From Quillaja saponaria (lineage: Eukaryota; Streptophyta; Magnoliopsida; Fabales; Quillajaceae), in contig CM055618.1 in assembly GCA_029379385.1 (NCBI GenBank), positions 258,134 to 322,133 on the forward strand: a stretch of 64,000 nt of DNA, in the 5' to 3' direction. Positions 24,331 through 36,370 of this stretch are shown here, in pieces. The position numbers and the translations under genes were made by a program. A model generated the notes under the pieces. That model had not been told where the DNA came from. It saw only the letters and a list, made by a program, of their open reading frames with translations, and searched no databases. How positions within the stretch are numbered: the stretch's first letter is position 1; every line of letters begins with the position of its first letter.

Positions 24331-26119
24331 AAAAGCATTTTGTCTTCTTCTTCTCTTTGAAGAATAGCCACCTAACCATTTTTATGATTAAAAATTTGCG
24401 GCTTATTATAGAAATACATGGGGATTGTAGAAAATGAACTTTCAAGGATTTTAAACCGAATAATACTCATTTAGAGTTTTTAACATGTAGAGTCTAATTG
24501 AGATATGATGATACATTAAGATTTGGATCTAGTCTAGCATATTATGAATCGAATGAATCACATTGAACATAAGTTTAAATCGTGATGAATCATACAATTC
24601 TGTTGCAGTTTATGTTCACCCATGATATTCATATCTATTGGTACATGAATTAAATCAAATTGTAAAACTTGAATTGGGGTGGGTTGCTCAAAAAAGGGAC
24701 TTTTCCAGTGATTATATATTTAAATCACAACTGTTTCATCTAAGCTAATCCAAGGCCTTCTTGTATGTAAATGTATATATATTATATGCTGTTGATTATA
24801 CACTGAGTCAATTTCCTCTCTTGTACTCTTAGTCTCTTAGGCCCTTGATTTTGGAAGGAAAAATTTAGATTATTCTTTAATAGTTCATCTATCTAGGTTA
24901 TAGGCTTCAGATGATTCAAAATGTTTCTCCAGTGCACTTATGATTTTACTTGACAAACATATTCCTTGTCCTAGAACCTTTGATATAATAATTTGGTCTT
25001 TGGGTAGCTATAATTCTATTTTAAGTTCTTATATACCTTTTCGGTTTGTTCTTTTAGGATTTTTCATGTGCATTTGTTTCACTACTATTATGTTAGATTA
25101 ATACTATAGTTATGTACTTTTAATCACAAATAAAAATTTCTACTCACCCATTTATTTCAATTAAAAATGAAAAATACAATATTGTAAAATGATAATAGAT
25201 GCTTATTCAAATAGTTTTAATGCTCTTTGATATTGTTGAATTTTTCACTGAGACAGAAACTCCTTATGTATGCCCTAGCTGGAAGATTCTAGAACTTGAA
25301 TAACAATACTATATGTGTTCATTAACTTAGATACCAATTATTGGGAATTTGCCAACTGAGTTCACATCAAAATCTAGGTCGAAATGCACAAAAATTTGGC
25401 AACTGAGTTCACATGATAAGTAATGTGGTTCAACATAAAACTTGTCTATATCCATCTAGATGTTTTTGTTCTTACCCCCTTTTTCTTTATATTATCAAGG
25501 TCTAAAACATAGAATTAATGGTTGGTAAGATAGAAGTCAATGTGAATTTATTAATTAAGAATAATGATTTCTGAATCTCCTGCACCTTCTCTAGTAATTT
25601 GGTGGAGTCACTCATCATTTTCTATCATATTGTGGTTTTTTTATGGTGAACCAATTTGGCATTTAAGAAGGTTTTTAGATGAGACATATTGTTCTTTTGA
25701 ATTTCAAATTATTTCAAAGACAAATTTCTAGTTGCTATTATTAAAAAGGTTGTATATTCCATTGTGTACCATATTTGACAATTAATGAATGAAGTTTTTT
25801 AGAATAGTTCTCTTGATTGTGGTTTTATTATGCATTAAAATATGTTGTTGGAATAAAGATCAATTTGCAGGATGGGGCGCCATGGTCCAAGTTCCTAGCA
25901 TCATAGAGTCATTTTTCTGGCGCTAGGATTCCGTTTGCCTCAATTTACATTGTGGTTTCAGCATTGTAGCACCCAAAAACCCATAATGTGGTGCCAAACA
26001 CCCTTATTTATGCTTGTTTTGATGTATTTTGGGTTTTATGTTGTACTTACAAGATAACACAAAGAAATTTAATTAAATTACTCTAAATAAAACTCAAAAA
26101 ACTAAAAAGAAAGGGTTAG
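24331..26119. other. AT-rich noncoding DNA, possible 3' flank of gypsy fragment
   Basis: No domains read. A near-exact 23-bp direct repeat (core CAACTGAGTTCACAT) occurs at 25345-25367 and 25392-25414. The stretch at about 25860-26010 (with GGCGCCATGG and GCACCCAAAAACCC) lies just downstream, on the minus strand, of the Athila-like pol fragment and may be its 3' untranslated DNA. Confidence 0.45.
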
Positions 26120-28757
26120 AAAGCTTGGGTTGTCTCCTAAGAAGCGCTTGATTTATAATTATTAACTTAATTTTTTCATGTTTCTTCAGCAATGGCTATA
26201 GTGATGAAGGTCTTTTGATGATCAGTAAGACCTCTCAAATAATCTTTGAGCCTTTGCCCATTCACTTTGAATTTGTTGTCTAGTTTCTTTTCTTCAACTA
26301 TTTCATAGCACCATAAGGAAATGATGTAATGACTATAAATGGTCCAGACACCTTGACTTGAGCTTTCTCGAAAATAGCTTCAAACGTAAATTAAAGAGTA
26401 AGTCCTTCATACCATGCTCAAAGTGGCAGTCCATGATATTCTTATCATGCCATTTTTTTGTTTGTTCCTTATAAAGCTTTGCATTCTCGTAAGCTTGAAG
26501 CCGAAACTCATCCATCTCATTAAGTTAAAGTAAACTCTTCTCACTAGTGGCATGGAGATCAAAGTTCAACTTCTTAATAGCCCAAAAAGCATTGTGGTCT
26601 AACTCCACTGGGAGGTGGCATGCTTTCCCAAAAACCAATCTATTTGGAGACATGCCTATAAGAGTTTTATAGGTCATACGGTATGCCCATATGCTGTCCA
26701 ATCTCTTGGACAAATCCTTTCATGAAGGGCATACTTATTTTTCCAAGATTTTTTTGATTTCCCGGTTAGAAATTTTGGCTTGGCCACTAGATTGTGGATG
26801 ATAGGCCTCTAAGTGCTTATTACAAAAACGGGAACATCACTAATAATAGCTCAAGGGTGCCAAATCAAGTGAAGATTCTTGTTTTAAGGAAGGTCATGAT
26901 AACCTTTGAATTATTTGTTAGCAAGGCCATTGCGTCTACCTATTTTGAAACATAGTCCACTACCACCAAAATATACTGATTGTTGTATAAGGATGGAAAG
27001 GGGCCATGAAATCAATTCCCCATACATCAAAGATCTTCACTTCAAGGATATTATTGAGAGGTATCTCATGTCTTTGAGAGATATTGCCCATCCTTTTACA
27101 CTTGTCACATGTACCAACAAAATTATTAGCATCCTTAAATAATGAGGGTCAATAAAAACTTAATTGGAAGAATTTTTCTACTGTTTACTTTTTTACAAAA
27201 TGTCCATCATAGTGTGAGGAATGGCAATGCTGAATTATACTTTGAATTTCTTCCTCCAAGACACACATTCTAAGAATTTGATTAGCACATTACTTAAACA
27301 AAAAAGGGTTATCCCATACATAATATTTGGCATCATGTAAAAAAAAAAAAAAATTTCTTTGTTGGAAATTCAAATCAAGAGGAAAAAATTTACTCACAAT
27401 ATAATTAACAAAATTAGCATAGCATGGTAACTTTTGATGATCAACATAAAAGAATTGTTCATCAGAAAAATTTTCATTGATCAAGGTTTGATCAACAAGT
27501 TTCTCATCACCTTCCAACCTTTATAAATGGTCTGCCACTTGGTTTTTCGTTACACTCCAATCTCTAATCTCCAAGTTAAACTCTTGGAGCAAGAGTATCC
27601 ATCTAATTAACTTGGGCTTATTATCCTTCTTATCAATCAAATACTTAATAGCAGAATGAATATAGTGAAATATCTTATCCTTACGTTGTCCTAATATTGT
27701 AACTACCATATAATTATTAGCATCACATATAAGTTCAAAGGGTAGGTTCTAATTAGGAATAACAATTATAGAAACAGTAATTTAATCTTTGTTTAGACAT
27801 GCTTCTCTGTTTAGTAATTTAATCTCTTTTTCGAAAAGGTTACATAGCGATTTTAAAATTTTGGAAAAATTCTTAATGAACTGCGTACAGAAGCCTGCAT
27901 CCTATAAAGCTTCTAATACCTTTTATTGAACTATGTAGTGGGAATTTCTCTATTGCTTTAATCTTAGGTTTATCTACCTCTATGCCTTTTCTAAACACCC
28001 TATGTCCTAAGAAAATCCCTTCTTGTACTATAAAATGACAGTTTTCTCAATTCAAGACCAAGTTGGTCTTTTCACATCGTTTAAGCACACATTCTAAATT
28101 ATGGAGATAAGTAAAAGAGTCTCCAAACACAGAAAAATCATTCATGAACACTTCAAGACTATGTTCTACCATATTAGTAAAAATAGCCATCATGCATCTT
28201 TGAAAAGTAACAGGTGCATTACAAAGATCAAAAGGCGTCCTTTTAAAAGTGAAAGTGCCATAAGGTCAAGTAAAAGTGGTCTTTTCTTGGTCCTCCGGGG
28301 CTATAGTTATGTGGTTATACCCCGAATAACCATCTAGAAAGCAGTAAAATTCCTTACTTGCCAACCAATCAAGTATTTAATCAATAAAAAGAAGAGGAAA
28401 ATGATCTTTCCTTGTGATCTTGTTGAGCTTGCTATAGTCCATGAATACATGCCATCCAGTCACAGTCCTTATAGGGATGAGTTCATTCTTGATGTTGGCC
28501 AAACTGTCATCCCTCCTTTCTTTAGTACGCACAAAATTGAACTTACCCATCAGAGATGAGGTATATGATGCTGGCATCAAGCAACTTTAAAACTTCCTTT
28601 TTTACTACCTCATTCATAATCAGATTGACCCACATTTGATGTTCAATAGTGGCTTTATGATTGTACTTCATCAAAATTTTATGCATGCAAAACGAGGGCT
28701 TATACCTTATGTTGACTATGGTCCATCCTAGTGCCTTCTTGTGTTCTCCATTGGATA
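26120..28757 (-). pseudogene. Athila-like Ty3/gypsy pol fragment, decayed
   Basis: Read right to left on the minus strand: the region before RT near 28757-28600 (SPSFCMHKILM, EVVKKEVLKLLDA), RT start at 28580-28377 (NELIPIRTVTGWHVFMDYSK, RKDHFPLLFID), and RNase H at 27709-27521 ([18 protein letters not shown]). A linker follows at 27517-27290, then integrase at about 27130-26750 (IFDVWGIDFMAPF, VVVDYVSK), the integrase tail at 26713-26525 ([20 protein letters not shown]) and the final part at 26515-26333 ([19 protein letters not shown]). Near 26130 a coding remnant with KSSASKE-like and ETTQAF residues closes pol. The RT palm and much of RNase H are scrambled by frameshifts. No LTRs adjoin, so it is a fragment. 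Confidence 0.9.
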
Positions 28758-30259
28758 TACTGGAAAGTTAGGGTTTATTCACTGGTTTGCTTTAAGTTTT
28801 ACTAAAAATTTAGGGTTCGTTTAACCCCAAGTAAGTGGTTTTTAATTTCTAGATCTTTCGATGGCTTCATTTCATGGATGTATGGCTTTGATTTCATGAT
28901 TTTGTTTGTTTTTTCCTCCTCTTGTGCTAATTTAATGTTCATTGAGAATGGTTGGAATTATTTGAGTATGTGATACTTCACAGGTAGAGCAAGCTTGATG
29001 GCAACTTCTGAGGCCGAGGCATAATGGCAACTTCAAACATCTTAAAACTCTTGAAAAAAATCTTCTAAACCTGGTTAGTGAAGTTAAAAGAGCAAGCTTG
29101 ATGTTTGAAAGAGTCTTTAGTTGATTATAAGAGCATTTTGCAGTTTCTATTTTGTTTTCTTCTTTCCCCTCTTTTTTTCTTCCCTTAGCAATACCACTAT
29201 ATCACTATTACAATACTTTTTTTTTTCCAAATAGCATCAATTGTCGTGTTTTTTCTCTATAAAATCTTCTCATTGTTTGAAACTGGGTCCTATCTCTTTA
29301 TTTACTTATGTTTATATTCATTCTTCATAAATATGCTTATATATAGCTTGATTTAGTTAAATGTGAACAAGATAGTCTTCTTTTAGTTATTTGGAGAAAG
29401 TTCTAGCTTGTAATTTATTTAATGAGGACATGATACTTATGTTACTGTGTTAAATCTTGATATAAATTTTGAGGTCCTTCTCTGATTAGATTAATTTTCT
29501 TAGACAATGGACATCCAATCCAACTTTTATTGCATGGTTGCTTAAGATGTCACTGGTTTAAATATCACTTACTAGCTCTATTTCATAATTACAACACCAA
29601 AGAATATTTTGGAATCTATTAATATTCCATTCTGTGTTGTCACTTAGTATACACTTAGCAGAGTGTTATTGTGTTAAGCTCTTGGACAATTGTTAGTAAC
29701 AATTTTAAAGAAACATACTTAATAAAAAAGAAAATTAGGAGTGGATTTCCATATAGAATTTCTTTAATATCATTCTTGATTTTGTCCTCTGATGAGATTA
29801 AGGAAATGTAAACAATGTTTCCTTTCTTGCTCCTTTCTTCACAGAGTAAACCACATCCTACTTCTTCATTGTTTGTCTCTTAATCTTTATGTGAAATTCA
29901 ATTGAAACCAAATTTTCTTAGTTAGGAGCATCTCGGAGATGCTCATATTATTCAAAATGTTCTTTTTCTTGTTGATTTTTAATGCATTGTTGTCCTGTCA
30001 ATCGACCTTGTTATGTATTGCATGTCTCTTCTTCATTTTTCTTTGTTTATAACAAAAACCAGTTGTTCCTATAGTCTTTTACCATTTAGTTGTACTAACA
30101 GTCTTGTATTTTGTATGTATAACATCCTAGGAATGCCAAGTGATCACAAATTCATAATATATTTTTTGTTGATTTCACGAGAATGCTTGCGCCATCTAAT
30201 GAATCAAACTCTAAATGATTAATTCAATATTTCCATATGTTGTTTTGGCTTCTATGCCT
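28758..30259. other. AT-rich noncoding DNA between gypsy fragment and CACTA copy 3
   Basis: No protein motif is seen on either strand. It may hold the lost 5' region of the CACTA element that ends at 32923, but no CACTACAAG-type terminus or GCATCTAC-type subterminal repeats could be found here. Confidence 0.5.
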
Positions 30260-30296
30260 ATAATATTGAGCAAAGTTTCCAAAGTAATTTCTAGTC

Positions 30297-31010
30297 CATG
30301 ACAGATAATTGATATAATTATTAGGAACGAAGATGGGTGCCCAGATTGGATCCCACATAATTGGTGGGAGTCATTGTGTGATAAGTGGGTGGCCTTAACT
30401 CCTAAAGGTGCTATTAATAGAAACAACAAACAAGTAAGTAGGTAGTGAGCTTATTCACCATGCATATGGTTTTGTCAACACAACCATTCACCAAAAGTGA
30501 CTGGTTAGTATTGTTTTATTTAATAAATATTAGTTATAATTTTTTATTACAATTTTTTTAACTAATATTGTTTTATATTTCTTGCACAGAATAAAGAGTT
30601 AGGTTGAGAAACTACATTTATTGAGGTTTTCACTCGCACTCACAAAAGAAAGTCTGATAACTTTGTTGACAAGAAGTTGAAGATCATAATTGTTAGTATT
30701 ATCTGTTTTACATAGTTGTTTTCTGTTTTCTATTGACATAGTTAATTACACGTTTGATTAATTGCAAACCTAACTATTCTTTCATTTTCAGCAAAAGTTT
30801 AAAGTTTCAAAAGAGGAGATGAGATAGTCTAGCACAAACCAATAAGACAATGCAGATACACCAATTGAGCCCCTTGTAAGTTACCTAGCTCTCTTCTTGA
30901 AGCTAGCAGGTGGCAAGAAGAAGGGTCATCTATGGTTTTGGGGGTTGTATCAACTCCAACAAGTATTGGGCAATCCATAGCTTTTGCCACCTCCATTGGG
31001 ATTCACACCA
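30297..31010 (+). pseudogene. Ptta/En/Spm-type second CACTA protein, broken
   Basis: Many plant CACTA elements encode, besides TNP2, a second protein of the Ptta/En/Spm transposase family, probably binding subterminal repeats. Three remnants fit in order. Near 30335-30430 is PDWIPHNWWESLCDKWVAL followed by an N-R-N-N-K region. Near 30600-30690 is ETTFIEVFTRTHKRKSDNFV, matching the family's ELF-x-K/R-THxRKDGxFVD pattern. Near 30910-30945 is GKKKG followed by an aromatic/glycine-rich stretch. AT-rich gaps between them could be introns. Stops (for example at about 30441 and 30604) show it is dead. The family call rests on the second block mainly. Confidence 0.6.
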
Positions 31011-31179
31011 AAGCAAATGGTGCTTGTACAAGTTAGATAAAATAGAGCTGAGGTACATTAACCTCCTCCAACACTGCCACCTCAAGTATGTATTCTTTTA
31101 TTTTATTTTCATAACGCAAAAGTTTTAGTTTATTATAATACAAATGCAAAAAATTTGTAATTGAAAAAATGGTTAAAAC

Positions 31180-32290
31180 AAATCCTGGCACGATTATTGA
31201 GGACGAATAAGACCTATAAGAAAAGACCGAAATCCATTTGGACCAAAGTTTAGGAGATTAGGTCAAAATTTGAATTTTAAGGCCAAAACTTTGAAAGTTT
31301 TGGTTAGAGGGATTTCAAAGTACCAACACAACTATGAGAATGAATAAGACCTGTAAGAAGAAACGGAAATCCATTTAGATCAACGGTTAAAGTATTAGGC
31401 CAAACTTTAAGTTTCAATGCAAAAACTTTAAATGTTTTGGTTCAAGGGGAAAAAGGGTCAATATAAATGTTTGTTTCCAATTCCTTAAGTACCAGCACGA
31501 CCGTGGAGACGAATAAGACTTGTAGGAAGAAATAAAAATTAATTTAGATTAATGATTAGGATGTCAAACTTTGAGTTTCAAGGTAAAAATATAAAAGATT
31601 TAGGTTTAAGGGCAGAACAGTCAAATACAAGTCTGTTTCCAATTCTGGAAGTACAGACATGACTATGTGAATGAGTACAACCTGTAGAAAGAAACATAAA
31701 TATATTTGGATCAACAATCAGGATATTAAGCCAAACTTTGAGTTTCAAGACAAAAGACTTTAAAAGTTTAGGGTCGAGGGACAAAATTATTAAATACAAA
31801 TCTATTTCAGATTCCGAGAGTACCGAAACAATTGTGGGGATGAATAAAACTTATAGAAATAAATGTAAATTTATTCTAATCAACGATTAAGCTATTTGTC
31901 CAAATTTTTAGTTTCAAGGCAAAAACTTTTAAAGTTTGGGTCAAGGGTAAAAAGATCAAATAGAAATCGGTTTCAAATTCTGAAGTACTGGCATGACTAT
32001 GGGGACTAATAAGACCTATAAAAAAAACATAAATTTATTTGGATCAACAGTTAAAATATTTTTTTAAATTTTTAGTTTCAAGGAAAAAGTTATTAAAGTT
32101 TGGATTCGGGGAAAAAACTTTCAAAAACAAGTTCCTTTCGGATTCCGAGAGTGCCAACAACCGTTGGGACAAATAAAATTTATAAGAACAAACAAAAATT
32201 CATTTGTAATAACAGTAGGATACTACAAATTTTTAAGTTAAATGCAAAAACTTTGAAAATTTTGTTTGATTTGTCCAAGTTAGAGTTTTA
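31180..32290 (+). repeat. Tandem repeat array, about 165-bp unit, seven copies, inside CACTA copy 3
   Basis: The motif GACGAATAAGACCTATAAGA or a variant recurs near 31203, 31338, 31508, 31670, 31839, 32003 and 32167, mostly 162-171 bp apart, with one short unit of about 137 bp at the start. Units share CATTTGGATCAA, GAGTTTCAAGGCAAAA and AAATACAAGTCTGTTTC-like blocks with the array at 2615-3465. It ends where the CACTA 3' region begins. Confidence 0.9.
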
Positions 32291-32899
32291 ACTAACTTAT
32301 ATGCATATTAAGTTAGTTGTAACTTATAACTTATTTATTTTGATTATTTTAGGTTGCATCTCCTATATCCAGGCATTTGCACGTCAGTTAGGATAACGAG
32401 CAAACTTGAGATAACAAAGACTCATGATTAGGAGATGATGATTATTAGATTTATGTTTTTTTTCATTTATTGTAAACAATATTGAAATAATGATTTTTGT
32501 ATAATATTTATTTATATATATAATTTGGAATTTAAATTTAAGATATACTATTATATAGGTATTTACAGGTATCAAATTATAAATTAAATAAAAAATAATA
32601 AGAATAAAATTATTTTTTCCATATGCGTCTGTATTTTGATTATTTGCATCCACCTCTTATAGATGCAGATAACAACCAAAAAATAAAATAAAAATTATTA
32701 AAGCTTGTGTTTTTTTACTTCTACATGGCAGAAGCAATTGTATTTGCATATACTTTTTACTGTCTAGATGCCAAACTTTGATATGTTACAAAATTTATTG
32801 TCATCTACATTTTGTATTTGCAATGTAGACACAGAATGATAGAAACATATGATTAACTACATCTACATTGTCCCTTTTAGTGTTTGTAATCGATAGACG

Positions 32900-32923
32900 C
32901 AAATAACACTGTTACTTGTAGTG
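32900..32923 (+). repeat. CACTA copy 3 right terminal inverted repeat
   Basis: The last bases GTTACTTGTAGTG read as CACTACAAGTAAC on the opposite strand, the standard CACTA terminus. TTA follows at 32924-32926 as the likely target duplication. The partner repeat at the left end has not been found. Confidence 0.8.
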
Positions 32924-33073
32924 TTAGGGCCTGTCTGATATGAGGGTTTCATGATCCATTTGGGTCTCTAAATCATCCGATTGAACCTAGTGCCATTAGT
33001 CCCAAAAAAAAATAAAATTATCAAACAACATAAGCTGCAATTGAGGTACTTTTTGGTATAATGATGATATTGA
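32924..33073. other. Short non-element spacer between CACTA copy 3 and Athila-like LTR
   Basis: About 150 bp that match neither the CACTA end nor the terminal part of the Athila-like 5' LTR. It is probably older host or element DNA into which one or both inserted. Confidence 0.4.
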
Positions 33074-34523
33074 GATCCTAAACCGAATACTATAATGAGC
33101 AATAAAAGTAAATCAAACTAATCCAAGAAAATATATAACAAAATAAATGTATAAAAATGAATGGAGTTCTAAAATAGGTTATTATAATAGTATGCTATAA
33201 ATATGTAAACTAACTAATATGCACTAAAAATAGCAAAGTAAATAAATGGGGTGTTGATCTTTGATCAAAACTAAATTAAAATAGCTAAGCAAGCAAGAAA
33301 AAAAAGAAAAATTAAATTCTAAATGTAAAAAATAATTTTTGGTAGAAACTTACTAAACTAAGCAAACAACCAAAGACTTGTAAAATTCATTTGCAAAGAA
33401 GTTTTCACCAAGATTCACGAGCAATTAATCATTGAAAACAAAACAAATACCAATCTATTAATACACATATGCATGCAAATCAACCATGGAAACAAGTCTT
33501 TCCTACCTATCTTACCTCTTTGTTAATTAGGTCAAGTGCAATAACTAACACTAATCACATAATAACCCTCATCAAGCGTTATGGATTTAATTACGTGAAA
33601 GCGTTACGAACTATATAGGTGCAATTGATTCTAAACAATTAACATACAAGTGGCATTAACTTAATCTAGATTAGATTTTCCAAGCAACACTCAAATAAAC
33701 TTAGATTTAATTCAAGTGCTACTTTTACTACTCATGTTAATTAACTATGCAAAGACATTAATCAATTAATAAGCATCAGATTACATGTATCAATTTATCA
33801 TGTGTACATCATAACAAACTAAAACATATAATTATTAAGCAATTAACTAAGAAAAACATGAACACTTGTATTTGTGTATAACATCATATTTTCTCTTAAA
33901 AACATATTCTCATAGTAGCTTCATAAGTCAAGGCTACTTACCTCTTGCAATTGAACAAAAACTTAAGCTAGCATCATCATGAATTGAAAAGAAAATATTA
34001 TGTTAATTGTTGAAATTTTAAGAGAGAAGAAGAAAAGTATATGTAAAGATATTTCTCAATCAGACTTATACCTCCCCTATTTATAGAGTATAGGAGTGAT
34101 AATAACTCCTAAACAAGAAGGAGTCTTTTCCTACTTAATATCTAATTCCTTAATTAGATTTGCACTTCCTATTCTATCCAAAATTTTAATATTCTAATAT
34201 GATCTTGTGATCTTCTTCCAATCCTAATCCTAATAAAATTCCTTGCCAAAGTTGGATTCCTCATGTAGAAATCCTTTACTGCCACCAAGATTCCTAGTCC
34301 AATTAGGATTTGCACTTCATCAACTTAGATTTGTCTCAATGTGCTTATTCTAGTCCTTAGCTCTATTACATGCCCAAATGCTCCATTTAGCTCCATTTTA
34401 CTCTTTATGTCTACAAAGCATAGTTTTATATTAAACAAGACAAATAAACTAAAGTAAGACATAAAATATGCATAAAAGACTAAGAATAGGGTACTAAAAA
34501 GATAGAATAATATGAGTGTATCA
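33074..34523 (-). repeat. 3' LTR of the Athila-like element, truncated at U5 end
   Basis: Direct copy of 41510-42961 in the same orientation. On the minus strand it starts TGATACACTCATA at 34523, right after the polypurine tract. It ends near 33074, where similarity to the 5' LTR stops; the terminal 135 bp (ending TTATCA in the other LTR) are missing. Confidence 0.9.
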
Positions 34524-34539
34524 AATGCCCCCACACTTA
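34524..34539 (-). promoter_or_regulatory. Polypurine tract of the Athila-like element
   Basis: Minus-strand TAAGTGTGGGGGCATT lies immediately before the TGATACAC start of the 3' LTR. This is where second-strand priming is expected in LTR retrotransposons, and the AAGTGTGGGGG core is typical of Athila/Tat elements. Confidence 0.85.
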
Positions 34540-36110
34540 GTACTTGCACGTCCTTGAGCATGGAAAAGAAAAGACAAAGTTGAAACTAACAATATTCAAA
34601 ATCAAAAACTGAAAAATTGGAAAAGAAATAAAACCTAAGAATTAGAAAACAAAAAGCAAATAGTAAATGAAGACCTTCAAAGCACTCAACTCCACTTCTA
34701 ATCTCCAAACAATCTCAAAGAGTATAAGCATTATAAGCAAGAATATTTTCAAGAATTTGAACACTTAACAATCTTGAAACCCTTCTTAGTTTAAAGACTT
34801 AAATAAAATGCATGTCATACCAAAATAACAGGTCCTCTCATTGGTATACACTTCCAACACTCAAGTGTTTATGGCTTAAAGTGTTTAAACTCAAATTCAA
34901 TCAATGTTATGATCTACCATAAGCTTGCTCTTCAATCTCATCTCTACTACCAAAGTATCATATGCATAACATGAATCAAAAGGTCTTTATTCAAGTTTGT
35001 AATGGGGCTAGGCTAAAAGAGTAGGTAAGAAAAATGTAAACAAAAGATTAAAAAAAAACCAATGAAACTAGTAGAGCATAAAAAGATAATGAACTCAATA
35101 GCATATAAACTTATTGTTCACAAATTTATCATAGGAAATTAAGCACAAATATTGAGCTTTCTTTGATTTTCAAGTTTCCAAAAACATGATATTACTTAAA
35201 AACAAAAGGAGCACTTTTTTCTTCCTTTCTACCTTATACACATTTGGTCATCACTTTTTCTTTTCTTTTCTTCTTCTTTATTTATTTATTTATTTTATAA
35301 ACAACTTGGAATTGTTCTTCTCTTTTCTTGATAACCGAATGGTACAATTTACAATCAATTCCCATCATAACAACTTTTCTCATGAATTCCAACCATACCC
35401 TAATATTCATAATAAGGTACACATGCTCCACTATTCCTTGGCTAGGGAAAAAGGAAAAATATGAAATGTTTAGGTTCACAAACATGGGTTAAAAGAAAAA
35501 TAAATAAACGCAAAATTGGTTCCCTAGTGAATCATCATGAATAAGGCTGGCTTGTTTTTGGCTTAAGTGGTTGAAATCCTAAGTGCCTTTATCACTTTCA
35601 TGCATACATGCAATTTAAATGTAGTCTTAACAAGATATGAAGCAAGTTCTAGAGATGAATAACACACAACAAAGAAGGCATGTTGAATGCTCAAAAGCTT
35701 ACAAAGGTAAAACAACTGCTAAGTCAGCATGGCAAGCTTTCAAACTTAATTCTTAAACCAAGTAAGCTAAAAATTGCAAGTTAACTCATTCATTCAGTTT
35801 ATCTCACTATAATACACATATTCTCATTAACTCTTGGGAGAGCAAAAGACAAAGCCAAACACTTAAGGTTTCGCATGCAAAAGACAAGGAAACACACATA
35901 AACGCATGAGATAAAAACAAAACATATCGAAAGCAAAAAGAAATACTAAATCCTTCCCCCACACTTAAACATTGCATTGTCTTCAATGTAGACATCAAAG
36001 TAAGAAAGAGAAGAAGAAAAATTATGCATGTACTAAAATAAAGGACGAAAAGAAAAGAGAAAGTGAAAGAAGAAAGCAAATCTGGTTTTGTGTTTTTCTT
36101 TTTTTGTTGA
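34540..36110 (-). other. 3' untranslated region between integrase and polypurine tract
   Basis: About 1.6 kb with no readable domain. In Athila elements this space often holds an env-like frame; none is recognisable here. Short reading frames on both strands are low-complexity, rich in F, S and L. A second polypurine-tract-like site lies at 35952-35969. Confidence 0.6.
35952..35969 (-). promoter_or_regulatory. Internal polypurine-tract-like site
   Basis: Minus-strand TTTAAGTGTGGGGGAAGG shares the AAGTGTGGGGG core with the true tract at 34524-34539, and both are preceded by a similar GA(A/G)GAC-x-(A/G)TGCAA-like stretch. It could be an extra priming site or a relic of a duplication. Confidence 0.55.
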
Positions 36111-36370
36111 GTTTCCTCCCAATCAGCGCCTTTGTTTAATGTCTTTGGCTATACTCCATGCTCATCAATCTAATGTAAGTTCAACCAAGTCAAGCTCTTC
36201 CACAACCACTTCCTTAAAACCTTCATAGAAAGGTTTCAATAGTTGCCATTCATCTTGAACACTTTGTTTGTTTCTAAGCTTTAAATTTCAACAGCACCAT
36301 GAGGAAAGATATTAGTAACAACAAATGGTCTAATCCATCGAGAATGTAGCTTACCTGGAAAGAGCTTTAG

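Larger units (their letters stand above)
30260..32923 (+). mobile_element. CACTA DNA transposon, 3' part with terminal inverted repeat (copy 3)
   Basis: The element ends at 32923 in TTACTTGTAGTG. Its reverse complement, CACTACAAGTAA, is the canonical terminus of plant CACTA elements. The next three bases, TTA, are a candidate 3-bp target duplication. Upstream come the ~167-bp repeat array and remnants of the second CACTA protein (Ptta/En/Spm type). The 5' end is not found in the window. The 3' 600 bp match copy 1, so both belong to one family. Confidence 0.8.

Noticed and set aside
30211..30429. A minus-strand 72-codon frame near the CACTA second gene
   Set aside because: It is the antisense shadow of the W-WESLCDKW block, which fits the CACTA protein family in the plus direction.
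35186..36079. Frames in the region where Athila elements may carry an env-like gene
   Set aside because: Low-complexity F/S/L-rich frames on both strands without a signal peptide plus membrane anchor arrangement, and no similarity I can recognise; treated as untranslated region.
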